DNA from: an uncultured Oscillibacter sp. | GTDB taxonomy: Bacteria > Bacillota > Clostridia > Oscillospirales > Oscillospiraceae | Assembly: GCA_910576865.1 (NCBI GenBank) | Contig: CAJTKE010000003.1 | Location: 1 to 64,000 of the forward strand | Reading direction: 5' to 3' | DNA: 64,000 nt | Shown: piece after piece, positions 1-7,185 of the stretch | Position numbering within the stretch: the first letter of the stretch is position 1 | Layout: the number at the start of each line of letters is the position of its first letter | The notes under the pieces: model-generated | What the model was told of the DNA's origin: nothing | The model's database searches: none | What the model saw: the letters and a program-made list of their open reading frames with translations, nothing else | Program-made: the position numbers and the translations under genes

Positions 1-117
1 CTCGTACTGAATCTCATCCTTGTCGGTGAGATCCCGGTACTCGGTGGCTCCCGCGCTGATGGTGACCAGAGACATGGTCATGATCAATGCGAGAACCAGG
101 GACAGGAATTTCTTCAT
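1..117 (-). CDS. S-layer-homology (SLH) secreted protein, N-terminal part only
   Basis: Only the first 39 codons lie in the window; the gene runs off the left edge. The N-terminus is a clear Sec signal peptide (MKKFLSLVLALIM... ending in SAGA), followed by the YRDLTDKDEIQYE stretch that in gut Clostridia opens the first SLH repeat. A strong ribosome site (AAAAGGAGGA) lies 6-8 nt upstream of the ATG at 117. SLH repeats normally anchor proteins to secondary cell-wall polymers, so this is probably a cell-surface protein; what the rest carries cannot be seen. The same style of signal peptide occurs in the SLH-CAP protein at 24.3 kb. Confidence 0.75.
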   Translation of the reverse strand, partial: MKKFLSLVLALIMTMSLVTISAGATEYRDLTDKDEIQYE

Positions 118-246
118 TGAACATTCCTCCTTTTAAGATTACGGTCCGCTCAGACTTCCGACGCCCCCTCCAGGATTCGTGTCGGGGCTAGCCTCTTCCC
201 ACATCAAGCCTGGAATTGGCCCCTTCCGCCCGTCGTCCGCAAATGC

Positions 247-275
247 AATCTAACAGGAAAAAAAAACCCTGACAA
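247..275 (-). promoter_or_regulatory. Candidate promoter of the SLH gene, with a long leader
   Basis: On the minus strand TTGTCA and TAGATT are separated by 17 nt, giving a predicted start near position 240 and a leader of about 120 nt. The spacer contains a T9 run after a small stem (268-272 with 283-287), so this stretch could instead be a weak terminator. Nothing else is recognised between 118 and 360. Confidence 0.35.
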
Positions 276-360
276 GGCTTTTTCAGGCCTTTTAACCGAA
301 CTGAAAACCGCCGTCCGATAGCCTGGGGCGATTTGCCAGAAAGGAATAACGTGACCCAGA

Positions 361-409
361 TTTTCCCAAAAACAAAGGAGCCGGCGGGCAGAGGCCCGCC
401 CCCGGCTCC
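361..409 (-). terminator. Rho-independent terminator of the integrase-like gene
   Basis: A GC-rich stem (arms 377-389 and 394-409) is followed on the minus strand by TTTGTTTTT. It begins 9 nt after the stop codon of the gene at 418-1698. Confidence 0.8.
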
Positions 410-417
410 CGGATATG

Positions 418-1698
418 TCATTCAACCTTTCGCGCCTCGTGCCGGGGGAGAAAATACTTCTGCCCCACCTGGACCAGCGCCCCCTCCTCCACCATGCGGT
501 GGAGCACCAGCGTACACTGCTTGGGCTGGATATGAAGCAGGTCCACAATGTCCTGCCGGTAGGCGAAGCCCGCCTGGGACAGATACTCCAGAATGGCCTC
601 CCGGTGCTGCTCCGGCGGGACCACGGTGCCGGGGAGGTAGTACTTTCCCCCCACCCGGACCAGCTTCCCCATCTCCGTCAGCCTGCGCAGCCGGGCATAT
701 GTAGCCGTCTTGGACAGGCCCAGCAGCTCCGACACGTCCCCCCTGGAGACGAAGCCCCGTTCCAGCACCCGCTGCAAAACCCGCTCGTCCTCCGTATCCC
801 GGCTGTCGTCCCGCTTGAGGTCCCGGAGGGTCACCCGCTCCAGCCCGCCCCGGATCAGCGCCGCCCGGGTCAGCCGGGACAGCCGGGGCAGGTCCAGCGG
901 CTTCCGGGACTGCTCCGTCAGAAGCACATGGTTATCCTCCCCGGGCTTCCTGCGCCGCCGCTCCTCCTCCAAAAGACGCCGGACGGCGCTGGTCAGGGGA
1001 ACCACCCGGTCCGGCAGACGGAGCGCGTCCTCCTCAAAGTCCACGTCCTCCCATGTGAGGGAGATCATCTCCCGGGCCTGCACGCCCAGCTGCCAGGCCA
1101 GCCACATGGCAAGGCCCGCCGCGGTGTCCCGCTCCGCCTGGAGGACCTTCCACAGCTTGAACTCGTCCACCTGGGCGGGCGGGGGCTTGACCGTCTTCCG
1201 GGCGGGGGCGCTGGCGGAAAAGCGCAGCTGGAGGGTCGCCACCTCCACGCCGCTGATCCGCGCGGCCTCGGGCCAGTCCATCCGGTCCAGACAGCGGATG
1301 ATCCAGTCATAGCGCAGATCCAGCAGCCGCACGTCCTTCAGCCCGCCCCGGTCCAGGGCCAGCCGGGCCAGCCGGGAGACGGATTCCAGCCGCATGGGCC
1401 TGCGCTCCCGGGCGGAGAGGAGGACATGGGCCTCCTCCGGCTCTCCCCGGGCCTCCTTGGCCTCGTGGAGCTTCCAGAGAACGCTCCGGACCTCCCCGTC
1501 CAGCGGGATCATCCGGTCCGGCAGCTCCAGCCGGTCGTCCAGGAACGAGACCTGCTCCCAGGTCAGGGAGGCGATCTCCTCCCGGGTCAGGCCCTCCAAC
1601 CACGCCAGCCGCAGCACCAGGGCCTCCGGCCCGGTCTGCTCCCGCTCCAGGAGGCGGCGCAGAGCGGCCTCATCCAGACGGCGGTTTTTCTCCTCCAT
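418..1698 (-). CDS. Degenerate tandem tyrosine-recombinase-like protein with C-terminal winged helices
   Basis: A 426-residue protein with a good ribosome site (GGAGGGAAGGAGA). Residues about 1-165 and 185-310 each resemble the catalytic fold of tyrosine recombinases: a GLxxxE-x-LTWE helix, a strand ending in LPDR-x-(I/V)PL, and a DLR/DLK box. The catalytic residues are missing in both copies: the first Arg after GL is Thr or Gln, the His of HxLR is replaced, and no nucleophilic Tyr is placed correctly. Residues about 315-425 look like two winged-helix units (VSRGDVSELLGLSKTATYARL and YRQDIVDLLHIQPKQCTLVL). It is most likely a DNA-binding regulator built from a duplicated, inactivated integrase domain. 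The fold assignment is from pattern only; the function is unknown. Confidence 0.6.
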   Translation of the reverse strand: MEEKNRRLDEAALRRLLEREQTGPEALVLRLAWLEGLTREEIASLTWEQVSFLDDRLELPDRMIPLDGEVRSVLWKLHEAKEARGEPEEAHVLLSARERRPMRLESVSRLARLALDRGGLKDVRLLDLRYDWIIRCLDRMDWPEAARISGVEVATLQLRFSASAPARKTVKPPPAQVDEFKLWKVLQAERDTAAGLAMWLAWQLGVQAREMISLTWEDVDFEEDALRLPDRVVPLTSAVRRLLEEERRRRKPGEDNHVLLTEQSRKPLDLPRLSRLTRAALIRGGLERVTLRDLKRDDSRDTEDERVLQRVLERGFVSRGDVSELLGLSKTATYARLRRLTEMGKLVRVGGKYYLPGTVVPPEQHREAILEYLSQAGFAYRQDIVDLLHIQPKQCTLVLHRMVEEGALVQVGQKYFLPRHEARKVE

Positions 1699-1792
1699 GG
1701 CGCTCTCCTTCCCTCCGGTTTTACGTTATCTTCATCTGACAAGTTCTCCGAACTTTTGGAAATAATCTCCAGTCCTCCCCGCCCGGGGGAGC

Positions 1793-2131
1793 TCAGCCCC
1801 CCACGGCGGCGGGCCGTTCCGTCTCCCGGGGGGCGGCGGGCGCCTCCACGCCGGTGAGGTCCCAGCAGCCGTGACAGGTCACCAGCCCCCCGGCGAGGCG
1901 GCCCTGCCGTACGGTGAAAATGGCGTCATACGGCACTTTTTCCGCCCGGGAACGCAGCGCCCCCGAGATCAGATACTTCCCATTTTGCAGCACGCTGCCG
2001 GAAAAACGGTTCCTCCAGCTGAGAAGCCGCAGCTCCCCGGACACGGTCCCGGCATCCTCCTGAAGCAGCAGCTCCCCCGCTCTGGGGCCCAGCTGGCTCT
2101 GCAGCACCACGGTGTAACAAACTTTTTTCAC
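1793..2131 (-). CDS. Hypothetical protein, 112 residues
   Basis: Starts at a GTG with a GGGAAG ribosome site 7 nt upstream. The protein has an N-terminal beta-rich stretch (KKVCYTVVLQSQLG), a central segment with SGELRLLSWRNRFSGSV and a Pro/Ala-rich C-terminus; it has no signal peptide or membrane segment. I do not recognise the family. The first part reads like a small beta-sheet domain that could carry a lipid- or polymer-binding fold, but that is a guess. It sits alone between the integrase-like gene and a TetR gene, with its own promoters upstream. Confidence 0.6.
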   Translation of the reverse strand: MKKVCYTVVLQSQLGPRAGELLLQEDAGTVSGELRLLSWRNRFSGSVLQNGKYLISGALRSRAEKVPYDAIFTVRQGRLAGGLVTCHGCWDLTGVEAPAAPRETERPAAVGG

Positions 2132-2155
2132 AGCATCACTTCCCGTTATGGTTCG

Positions 2156-2238
2156 ATTATAAATAGGCAGGTGTTTTCACCAAAGGGACAATTTAACAAA
2201 AAGAGTCTGATTTTAGACATAAAAGAAACAATTGTCAA
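2156..2238 (-). promoter_or_regulatory. Two candidate promoters for the 112-residue protein gene
   Basis: On the minus strand a distal promoter has TTGACA (2238-2233), 17 nt, TAAAAT (2215-2210). A proximal one has TTGGTG (2183-2178), 16 nt, TATAAT (2161-2156). Both point at the gene starting at 2131. Confidence 0.5.
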
Positions 2239-2300
2239 AACACCCTCAGGCTTTCCGCCAGGAAAGGGCGCCTCAGACGCCTTCCCGGCCTCCCGGCGAT

Positions 2301-2329
2301 AAAAAAAGAGGGCGGGAAAACCCGTCCTC
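2301..2329 (-). terminator. Terminator of the TetR gene
   Basis: Stem GAGGACGGG/CCCGCCCTC with an AAAA loop (2308-2329), followed on the minus strand by T7. Just downstream of the TetR-family stop codon. Confidence 0.85.
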
Positions 2330-2342
2330 TCATTCGCTCGCC

Positions 2343-2933
2343 CTACGGCGTCCAGCACCATTCCCCCCGCTCCCGCAGGGTCTGCCACACGGCGCCCTCC
2401 GCGCCCCGTTCCGCCACCCGCTCCAGGGCGTCCGCCAGCTCCTCCGGCGGCAGGGCCCCCTCGTTTCGGACCCAGCCCTCCAGCAGGGACAGCAGCATCG
2501 CCCGGCTCCTGCGCCGGTCCCGCTCTTCTCCGTTCCGGTCCGGGGGCCGGCCGCAGCGGTCCCGGTAGTAAATCTGCACCGCCTCCAGCGCCTCCTCCAG
2601 GGGGATCATCTCTCCCAGCCCCTCCTGGCCGTACTGGTCCAGCACCGCCCGGTAAAAGGCCCGTTCCTCCCCGGCCCGGTCCAGAAGCGCCAGCAGCGCC
2701 TGCCTCCAGGTCAGGCACTCCGCCAGCCGGTCCGCCAGCAGAGCCCGCTCCTGCCGGACGGCCCAGGCGAGGAGATCATACACGTCTTTGAAGTGGTAAT
2801 AGAACGACTGCCGCCGGAGTCCGCACCGCTCCGTCAGCTCCCGCACCCGAAGCTGGTCCAGCGGCTCCTCTCTCAGCAGCTCCCGCAGGGCGGCGCTCAG
2901 CTCCCGTCGGGTTCGGTTCTCAAATTCCGGCAT
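2343..2933 (-). CDS. TetR family transcriptional regulator
   Basis: A 196-residue protein. Residues about 8-52 form the TetR DNA-binding helix-turn-helix (LDQLRVRELTERCGL then RRQSFYYHFKDVYDLL); the C-terminal part is all-helical and variable, as expected of a ligand-binding dimerisation domain. The 'FYYHFKDVYDLLAWAVRQE' region is typical of the DhaS-like branch of TetR proteins with the C-terminal domain TetR_C_8. It stands alone with its own terminator, and no obvious target operon is next to it; the small gene at 3179 is divergent and could be controlled by it. Ligand unknown. Confidence 0.85.
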   Translation of the reverse strand: MPEFENRTRRELSAALRELLREEPLDQLRVRELTERCGLRRQSFYYHFKDVYDLLAWAVRQERALLADRLAECLTWRQALLALLDRAGEERAFYRAVLDQYGQEGLGEMIPLEEALEAVQIYYRDRCGRPPDRNGEERDRRRSRAMLLSLLEGWVRNEGALPPEELADALERVAERGAEGAVWQTLRERGEWCWTP

Positions 2934-3178
2934 AAACTCCTCCTGTCCTCCGGAGCGGGCTGCTCCGGGTAATTTGAATTATTCCCCATTCTTCTGGCGG
3001 AAAGTCCAATTTTTCGCCGCTTTAAGCATACTCTACGGCCTCCTTCCCGTCAAGATTCCACTCTTTTTCATTTTTCCGGCCCCCTCGACAAATTTGGACA
3101 AGTTATTCCCCGAATGTTGTGTATCATATCCATAGCGCCCTGCTACATTTTGTGTTTCATAAGAAAGGAAGATCTGTC

Positions 3179-3340
3179 ATGACCCTGCTTTCCAAAGAGT
3201 ATCTGCTGTTGTTCAACACCCTCACCGATACGGAGCGCGCCCTGTCCCAGCTGCGGGAGTCTCTGCAGGAGGCTCAGCGGCAGGCGGAGGAGCTTGTCCT
3301 GGAGAAAGCCGGCGAGGACGATCCTCCCGGGGAAGCCTGA
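3179..3340 (+). CDS. Small acidic helical protein of the YLxLFN/QAEEL type
   Basis: The 53-residue start at ATG 3179 is chosen because AAGAAAGGAAGA lies just upstream; an earlier in-frame Met at 3119 has no ribosome site. The protein is one helical hairpin: KEYLLLFNTLTDTERALSQL, then a Gln/Glu-rich helix ending AQRQAEELVLEKAGE. It shares the YLxLFNxxTD...QxQAEEL pattern with the N-terminus of the protein at 31934-32242. Similar small proteins occur near phage-like and regulatory genes in gut Firmicutes, but I know of no function. Confidence 0.65.
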   Translation: MTLLSKEYLLLFNTLTDTERALSQLRESLQEAQRQAEELVLEKAGEDDPPGEA

Positions 3341-3363
3341 CCTCCCCTGGGGAGGAAAAGACG

Positions 3364-3392
3364 TTGACCTTCCGGCCTTCTTGGCGTATAAT
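3364..3392 (+). promoter_or_regulatory. Promoter of the glycosyltransferase pair
   Basis: TTGACC (3364-3369), a 17-nt spacer and TATAAT (3387-3392), about 60 nt upstream of the glycosyltransferase start. Confidence 0.7.
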
Positions 3393-3454
3393 GGCACCAA
3401 ATCCCGGCAGACGCCGCCGAAGCGGAGGCGGGGACCGGCTTTTGGAGGTTTCCT

Positions 3455-4471
3455 ATGCCCAGTATTTCTGTCATCGTCCCCGTCTATCAGGCGGAGAAAT
3501 TTCTGCACCGCTGTCTGGACAGCGTGGCCCGCCAGACCTTTCCCGACTGGGAGCTGATCCTGGTGGACGACGGGTCCACCGACGGCTCCGCCGCCCTGTG
3601 CGACAAGTTCGCCGCCAGGGAGAGCCGCGCCCGGGTCTTCCACCGGAAAAAGAACCAGGGCGTCAGCGAGGCCCGGAACCTGGGGATCAACGAGTCCAGG
3701 GGGGATTATATCACCTTCCTGGACGCCGACGACTGCTATGAGTTCCAGGCCCTGGAGACCCTGTGGAACCTCCGGGAGCAGTCCGGGGCGGACGCCGCCG
3801 CCTGCGGCATCACGTACCTCTGGCCCGACGGAAAGCAGTCCGTCCAGGCCCAGCTTCCCGCCGGGGTTTACGGCGAGGCCGAGATTCGCGAGAAGCTGAT
3901 CGACCCCCTGGTGGGGGACCGGCTGACCCAGCCGGTATTCAACGGCTACAGCGTCTGCTATCTCTTCTCCACGGACATCATCCGCAAAAACCACATCACC
4001 TTTGACGGGCCCTATCTGGAGGACGAGCTCTTCGTCCTGGAGTATTTCTGCAACGCTCATTCCCTGGCGGCGACGGACCAGCCCCTCTACCGCTACTTCC
4101 TCCACGGGGAGTCCGCCACCCACCATTACATGGACAATTTCTCCCAGGTCTTCTCCCGCTTCATGGAGCGGAAGGAGGCCCTGGTGGCCCGATACGGCCT
4201 GGAGTCCGCCCGTCCCCAGTGGCGGGAGAGCTCCAACTGGGCGGGCCTGCTCATCGCCGTGGGCAACGAGTACGCCCGGGACAACCCCAAGTCCATCCGC
4301 CAGCGGCAGAAGGCCGTCAAAGCCTTCTGCCAGCGCCCCGAGATGCAGAAGGCCATCCGGGAGCTGGTCCCCGCGGGCCTCAGCCCCAACAAGCAGATGG
4401 TGGCCAATCTGGTCCGGAAGAGGCACTTCTTCACCCTGACCCAGCTCTACCGCCTGAAGAACCGCATTTGA
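3455..4471 (+). CDS. Family 2 glycosyltransferase
   Basis: A 338-residue GT-A enzyme that should transfer a sugar from a nucleotide-sugar donor onto a surface glycan. Visible marks are the N-terminal SVIVPVYQAEKFLHRCLDSV strand-helix, VDDGSTDGS at 37-45 (nucleotide binding) and the metal-binding DADD at 90-93. The C-terminal half has the helical acceptor region with EDELFVLEY. A ribosome site (GGAGGTTTCCT) precedes the ATG. It is followed 9 nt later by an O-antigen-ligase-type gene, so both probably act on a cell-surface polysaccharide. Donor and acceptor cannot be read from the sequence. Confidence 0.9.
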   Translation: MPSISVIVPVYQAEKFLHRCLDSVARQTFPDWELILVDDGSTDGSAALCDKFAARESRARVFHRKKNQGVSEARNLGINESRGDYITFLDADDCYEFQALETLWNLREQSGADAAACGITYLWPDGKQSVQAQLPAGVYGEAEIREKLIDPLVGDRLTQPVFNGYSVCYLFSTDIIRKNHITFDGPYLEDELFVLEYFCNAHSLAATDQPLYRYFLHGESATHHYMDNFSQVFSRFMERKEALVARYGLESARPQWRESSNWAGLLIAVGNEYARDNPKSIRQRQKAVKAFCQRPEMQKAIRELVPAGLSPNKQMVANLVRKRHFFTLTQLYRLKNRI

Positions 4472-4480
4472 GGGAACGCC

Positions 4481-5995
4481 ATGACACTGTTGAAGCAAAG
4501 CTGTCTTTACAGCATCCTGCTGTTTTTCCTGTCCGCCTATAAGGACAGCGGCCTCCACCGCCTCGCCGTTCGGATCGGGGCTTGGTGCAGCCGCCAGATT
4601 GACGAGAGCGCCGTCCTCCGCCCCCTGTGCCGGGAGGGCGCCGTGGCCCGCTCCTGGCCGGACAGCCGGGTCTGCCAGCTCCTGAGCCGGCTTGTGAACC
4701 TGCCCGGCCGCCTGCTCCGGAGGTTCTATCTTCTCCTGGAGGGGACCTTTGAAACCAGCTTCTTCTCCCGGCTGGCCTTCCGTCTGGGGGACGAGACCGC
4801 CGTGGCCGAGGGCTGGCTGATCCTCCTCCTCTGGATCATCCCCTACGACTACTGGAACAACGCCTACACCCTCATGGCCTTCCTGGTCCTCCTGCTCCTG
4901 CTTCACGCCGGGGCCATGGGCCGGGGGGACCGGAGGCTGGACGTGGAGGGCATCGGCTTCTTCCCCGCCCTCTTCTTCGGGGCGGTGGTCCTGGGCGTGG
5001 TCTTCTCCCTGACCCGGAACGCCTCCGCCCGCTTCCTGATCTACCACATCTCCGCCGCCCTCTGCGTGGTGGTGACGGTCAGCGCCCTGCGCTCGGCGGA
5101 GGAGCTGAAGCGCCTGGCGGCGGGGGCCTCCGCCTGCGTGGCGGTCTCCTCCCTGTACGCCGTTCTCCAGCGCCTCTCCGGCCTGGAGGTCAACGAGTCC
5201 TACGTGGACATGGACCTGAACGCCGACATGCCCAGCCGGGTCATGTCCTTCTTCGACAACCCCAACACCTTCGCCGAGGTGCTGATTCTCCTCCTGCCCC
5301 TGACCCTGGCCCTCATTCTCTGCTCCAAACATGTGATTTCCAAGCTGGCGGCCTCCGCCGCCTTCCTCCTGGGCGCCGCCGCCCTGGGCATGACCTACTG
5401 CCGCGCCGCCTGGATCGGCATCGCCTGCGCCATGGTGGTGATGATCTTCCTCTGGAAGCCCAGGCTGCTGCCCCTCTTTTTCGCCCTGTGCCTCCTGGCG
5501 GTGCCCTTCCTCCCGGGCAGCATCTGGAACCGCATCCTCACCATCTTCGACGCCTCCGACTCTTCCACCAACAGCCGCTTCCCCCTATTCAAGGCCGGGC
5601 TGGAGGTCATCACCCGCCGCCCCCTCTCCGGCGCGGGCCTGGGCACCGCCGCCGTCCAGCGCTATGTGAAGCTGCTGAACTTCTACCACGCCCGCACCCC
5701 CTTCGTCCACTCCCACAACACCTACATTCAAGTCTGGGCGGAGCTGGGAATCCTGGGCTTCGTGGGCTTCACGGGCTCCGCCCTCTGGGGCGTGAAGCGG
5801 GCGGCCCGCGCCGTCCGCCACTGCGCCGACGGAGCCGCCAGAACCCTCACCGCCGCCGCCTGCGCGTCCCTCTGCGGCAGCCTGGTCTGCGGCCTGGCGG
5901 ATTACCTGTGGAACTATCCCCGGGTGATGTGCATCTTCTGGTTCGTCTTCGCTCTGGCCCTGGGCGGGGCAAAGCTCTGCATGGAGAACGCCTGA
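4481..5995 (+). CDS. O-antigen ligase/polymerase family membrane protein (Wzy_C)
   Basis: A 504-residue protein with a hydrophilic N-terminal part of about 100 residues, then about ten membrane segments. The family motif is in the large outside loop near residues 405-425 (TPFVHSHNTYIQVWAELG), where the His is the key residue of O-antigen ligases and polymerases. Such proteins join lipid-linked glycans or polymerise them at the outer face of the membrane. In a Gram-positive organism the likely role is assembly of a cell-wall or capsular glycan. It is co-transcribed with the preceding glycosyltransferase (9-nt gap). Confidence 0.85.
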   Translation: MTLLKQSCLYSILLFFLSAYKDSGLHRLAVRIGAWCSRQIDESAVLRPLCREGAVARSWPDSRVCQLLSRLVNLPGRLLRRFYLLLEGTFETSFFSRLAFRLGDETAVAEGWLILLLWIIPYDYWNNAYTLMAFLVLLLLLHAGAMGRGDRRLDVEGIGFFPALFFGAVVLGVVFSLTRNASARFLIYHISAALCVVVTVSALRSAEELKRLAAGASACVAVSSLYAVLQRLSGLEVNESYVDMDLNADMPSRVMSFFDNPNTFAEVLILLLPLTLALILCSKHVISKLAASAAFLLGAAALGMTYCRAAWIGIACAMVVMIFLWKPRLLPLFFALCLLAVPFLPGSIWNRILTIFDASDSSTNSRFPLFKAGLEVITRRPLSGAGLGTAAVQRYVKLLNFYHARTPFVHSHNTYIQVWAELGILGFVGFTGSALWGVKRAARAVRHCADGAARTLTAAACASLCGSLVCGLADYLWNYPRVMCIFWFVFALALGGAKLCMENA

Positions 5996-6009
5996 AGGAA
6001 AACCGTCTC

Positions 6010-6038
6010 TTGCGAAATCCGTCGAACAATGCTATGAT
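6010..6038 (+). promoter_or_regulatory. Promoter of the Fst-like toxin
   Basis: TTGCGA (6010-6015), 17-nt spacer, TATGAT (6033-6038). The predicted start is near 6045, giving a leader of about 42 nt before the toxin ATG. A five-codon mini-ORF (6067-6081) spans the toxin ribosome site and ends in the TGA overlapping it. Confidence 0.7.
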
Positions 6039-6086
6039 GATTTTGCCGCCCTTCCTCCGCCCAGTAATGGGAAGGAGGTGAAACGC

Positions 6087-6239
6087 ATGGCGGAGTTATT
6101 GAACTTCTTGCTTGCCGTCGCAGCGAATGTACTCAGTTGTTACATTTGCAAGTGGCTTGACGGCTGGCGCAAGGGCCGGCAAGCACAAAAAGCGGGTCCC
6201 CGGAGAGGCGCATCTCTCCGGGGGCCCGCTTTTGCATGA
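6087..6239 (+). CDS. Fst/Ldr-like type I toxin, small membrane peptide
   Basis: A 50-residue peptide with a very strong ribosome site (AAGGAGGTG, 6 nt spacing). Its first 34 residues have the Fst layout: a short start, one hydrophobic helix (LLNFLLAVAANVLSCYI), then CKWLDGWRKGRQ, a Trp-Leu-Asp followed by a basic tail. Fst-family peptides insert in the membrane and damage the cell when their antisense RNA is lost. The last 16 residues are read through the left and right arms of the terminator hairpin, so the useful part probably ends before it. Everything around it (opposing promoter, direct repeats, shared terminator) fits a par-type locus. The family assignment is from pattern and context, not from a database search. 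Confidence 0.75.
   Translation: MAELLNFLLAVAANVLSCYICKWLDGWRKGRQAQKAGPRRGASLRGPAFA
6188..6233. terminator. Bidirectional terminator of the toxin and antitoxin RNAs
   Basis: A 20-bp stem (6188-6207 with 6214-6233, one G-U pair) starts with AAAA and ends with TTTT, so it works on both strands. Confidence 0.85.
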
Positions 6240-6270
6240 CAGAGTTGCTCTATTGAACTTCTTGTTGGCT
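6190..6270 (-). ncRNA. Antisense RNA (antitoxin) of the Fst-like module
   Basis: Predicted from the promoter at 6277-6306 to the bidirectional terminator, about 80 nt. Its first 20 nt can pair with toxin codons 4-11 through the direct repeat, and its 3' hairpin is fully complementary to the 3' end of the toxin mRNA. This is the expected two-site pairing of RNAII in par loci. The transcript itself is inferred. Confidence 0.7.
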
Positions 6271-6276
6271 GTGCCT

Positions 6277-6306
6277 ATTATAGCACACCCAACACAGGAT
6301 ATGCAA
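6277..6306 (-). promoter_or_regulatory. Promoter of the antisense RNA
   Basis: On the minus strand TTGCAT (6306-6301), 18 nt, perfect TATAAT (6282-6277). The better -10 box compared with the toxin promoter fits an antitoxin made in excess. Confidence 0.7.
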
Positions 6307-6325
6307 GAGCCAATTTCCTTATCCC

Positions 6326-7006
6326 TCAGCTCTTGCTGGGCAGCACCGACGCGATGGACCCGGCGAAGGCGCTCAGGGGCATGGTCTGGAGCACCACATG
6401 CCCCGGCCCGGTAACCACGGTGTTGAACATCCCCTCCCCGCCGAAGAGGGCGTTTTTCACCCCCTTGACGGACTGGATGTCGATGGAGCAGGTTTCGTCC
6501 ATCATGGCCAGATTCCCGGTGTCCACGATCAACTGCTGTCCCGGTCCCAGGTCGTACTCCACGGCGGAACCGTCAATCTCCAGGAACGCCATGCCCCGGC
6601 CGGAGAGCTTCTGCATGATGAAGCCCTCGCCGCCGAAGAAGCCCGCCCCCAGCTTCTTCTGGAAGAACACGGACAGCTCCACCCCCCGCTCCGAGGCCAG
6701 GAAGGCGGACTTCTGGCACACCACGGACTTCCCCGGCCCGATCTCCACCGCCCGGATGGCTCCCGGGAAGCTGGAGGCGAAGGCGATCATGCCGGAGCCG
6801 CCCTTGGCGGTGTAGAGGTTCTGGAACATGGACTCCCCGGAGAACATCCGGCCGAAGGCCTTGCCGATGCTTCCCCCGGCGGAGGTCTGCATCTCCATAT
6901 TGGGGCTCATCCACACCATGGAGCCCTTTTCCGTGATCATGGTCTCCCCGGCGTTCAAATCGCAGATCACCACCGGCATGGGCTCGCCCTTGATTTCATA
7001 GTTCAT
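6326..7006 (-). CDS. AIM24/TIGR00266 family protein
   Basis: A 226-residue beta-rich protein. The start at 7006 (MNYEIKGEPMPVV) is chosen for its AGGGAGTG ribosome site; the frame is open further upstream without one. It carries the family hallmarks: VVICDLNAGETMITEKGSMVWM near the N-terminus, a Gly-rich GGSIGKAFGRMFSGES segment, the repeated G-rich strands, and a C-terminal GEGMFNTVVTGPGHVVLQTMP. Bacterial members are small cytoplasmic beta-sandwich proteins of unknown function, related to mitochondrial AIM24. No partner gene is visible; it is convergent with nothing and its 3' end abuts the antitoxin promoter. Confidence 0.85.
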   Translation of the reverse strand: MNYEIKGEPMPVVICDLNAGETMITEKGSMVWMSPNMEMQTSAGGSIGKAFGRMFSGESMFQNLYTAKGGSGMIAFASSFPGAIRAVEIGPGKSVVCQKSAFLASERGVELSVFFQKKLGAGFFGGEGFIMQKLSGRGMAFLEIDGSAVEYDLGPGQQLIVDTGNLAMMDETCSIDIQSVKGVKNALFGGEGMFNTVVTGPGHVVLQTMPLSAFAGSIASVLPSKS

Positions 7007-7124
7007 CGCGCACACTCCCTTTCGCTTGATCCCCTTCCGGGGTTTGTCGTATCTTACTATAGCAGAGCCCCCATCTCCCCGCAAGGGCGGAAGCAAAAAA
7101 GGACAGCTTTTGCCTTTTTCTCCC

Positions 7125-7153
7125 GCATAAAGCGCCGTCCGACGGGCATCCTA
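7125..7153 (+). promoter_or_regulatory. Forespore-type (sigma-G/sigma-F) promoter of spoVAD
   Basis: GCATA (7125-7129), a 17-nt spacer and CATCCTA (7147-7153) match the B. subtilis sigma-G consensus gHATR-N17/18-CATnHTA. The position also shows that translation starts at 7186 and not at an in-frame codon inside the -10 box. Confidence 0.7.
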
Positions 7154-7185
7154 TGGTGAAAACCACCGCTGCAAGGAGGCGCGCT

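Larger units (their letters stand above)
6096..6272. repeat. Direct repeats that create toxin/antitoxin complementarity
   Basis: The sequence TATTGAACTTCTTG followed by a diverged TTGCCGT/TTGGCTGT tail occurs at 6096-6118 (codons 4-11 of the toxin) and again at 6251-6272, where the opposing RNA starts. Because the two RNAs run in opposite directions, the 5' end of the antisense RNA is complementary to the early toxin coding region. This is the DRa/DRb arrangement known from the pAD1 par locus. Confidence 0.8.

Noticed and set aside
3143..5332. Minus-strand open frame of 729 codons opposite the glycosyltransferase and ligase
   Set aside because: Antisense shadow with no start signal; both plus-strand genes have clear family motifs.
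7153..7185. Upstream in-frame start of spoVAD
   Set aside because: It lies inside the forespore promoter -10 box.
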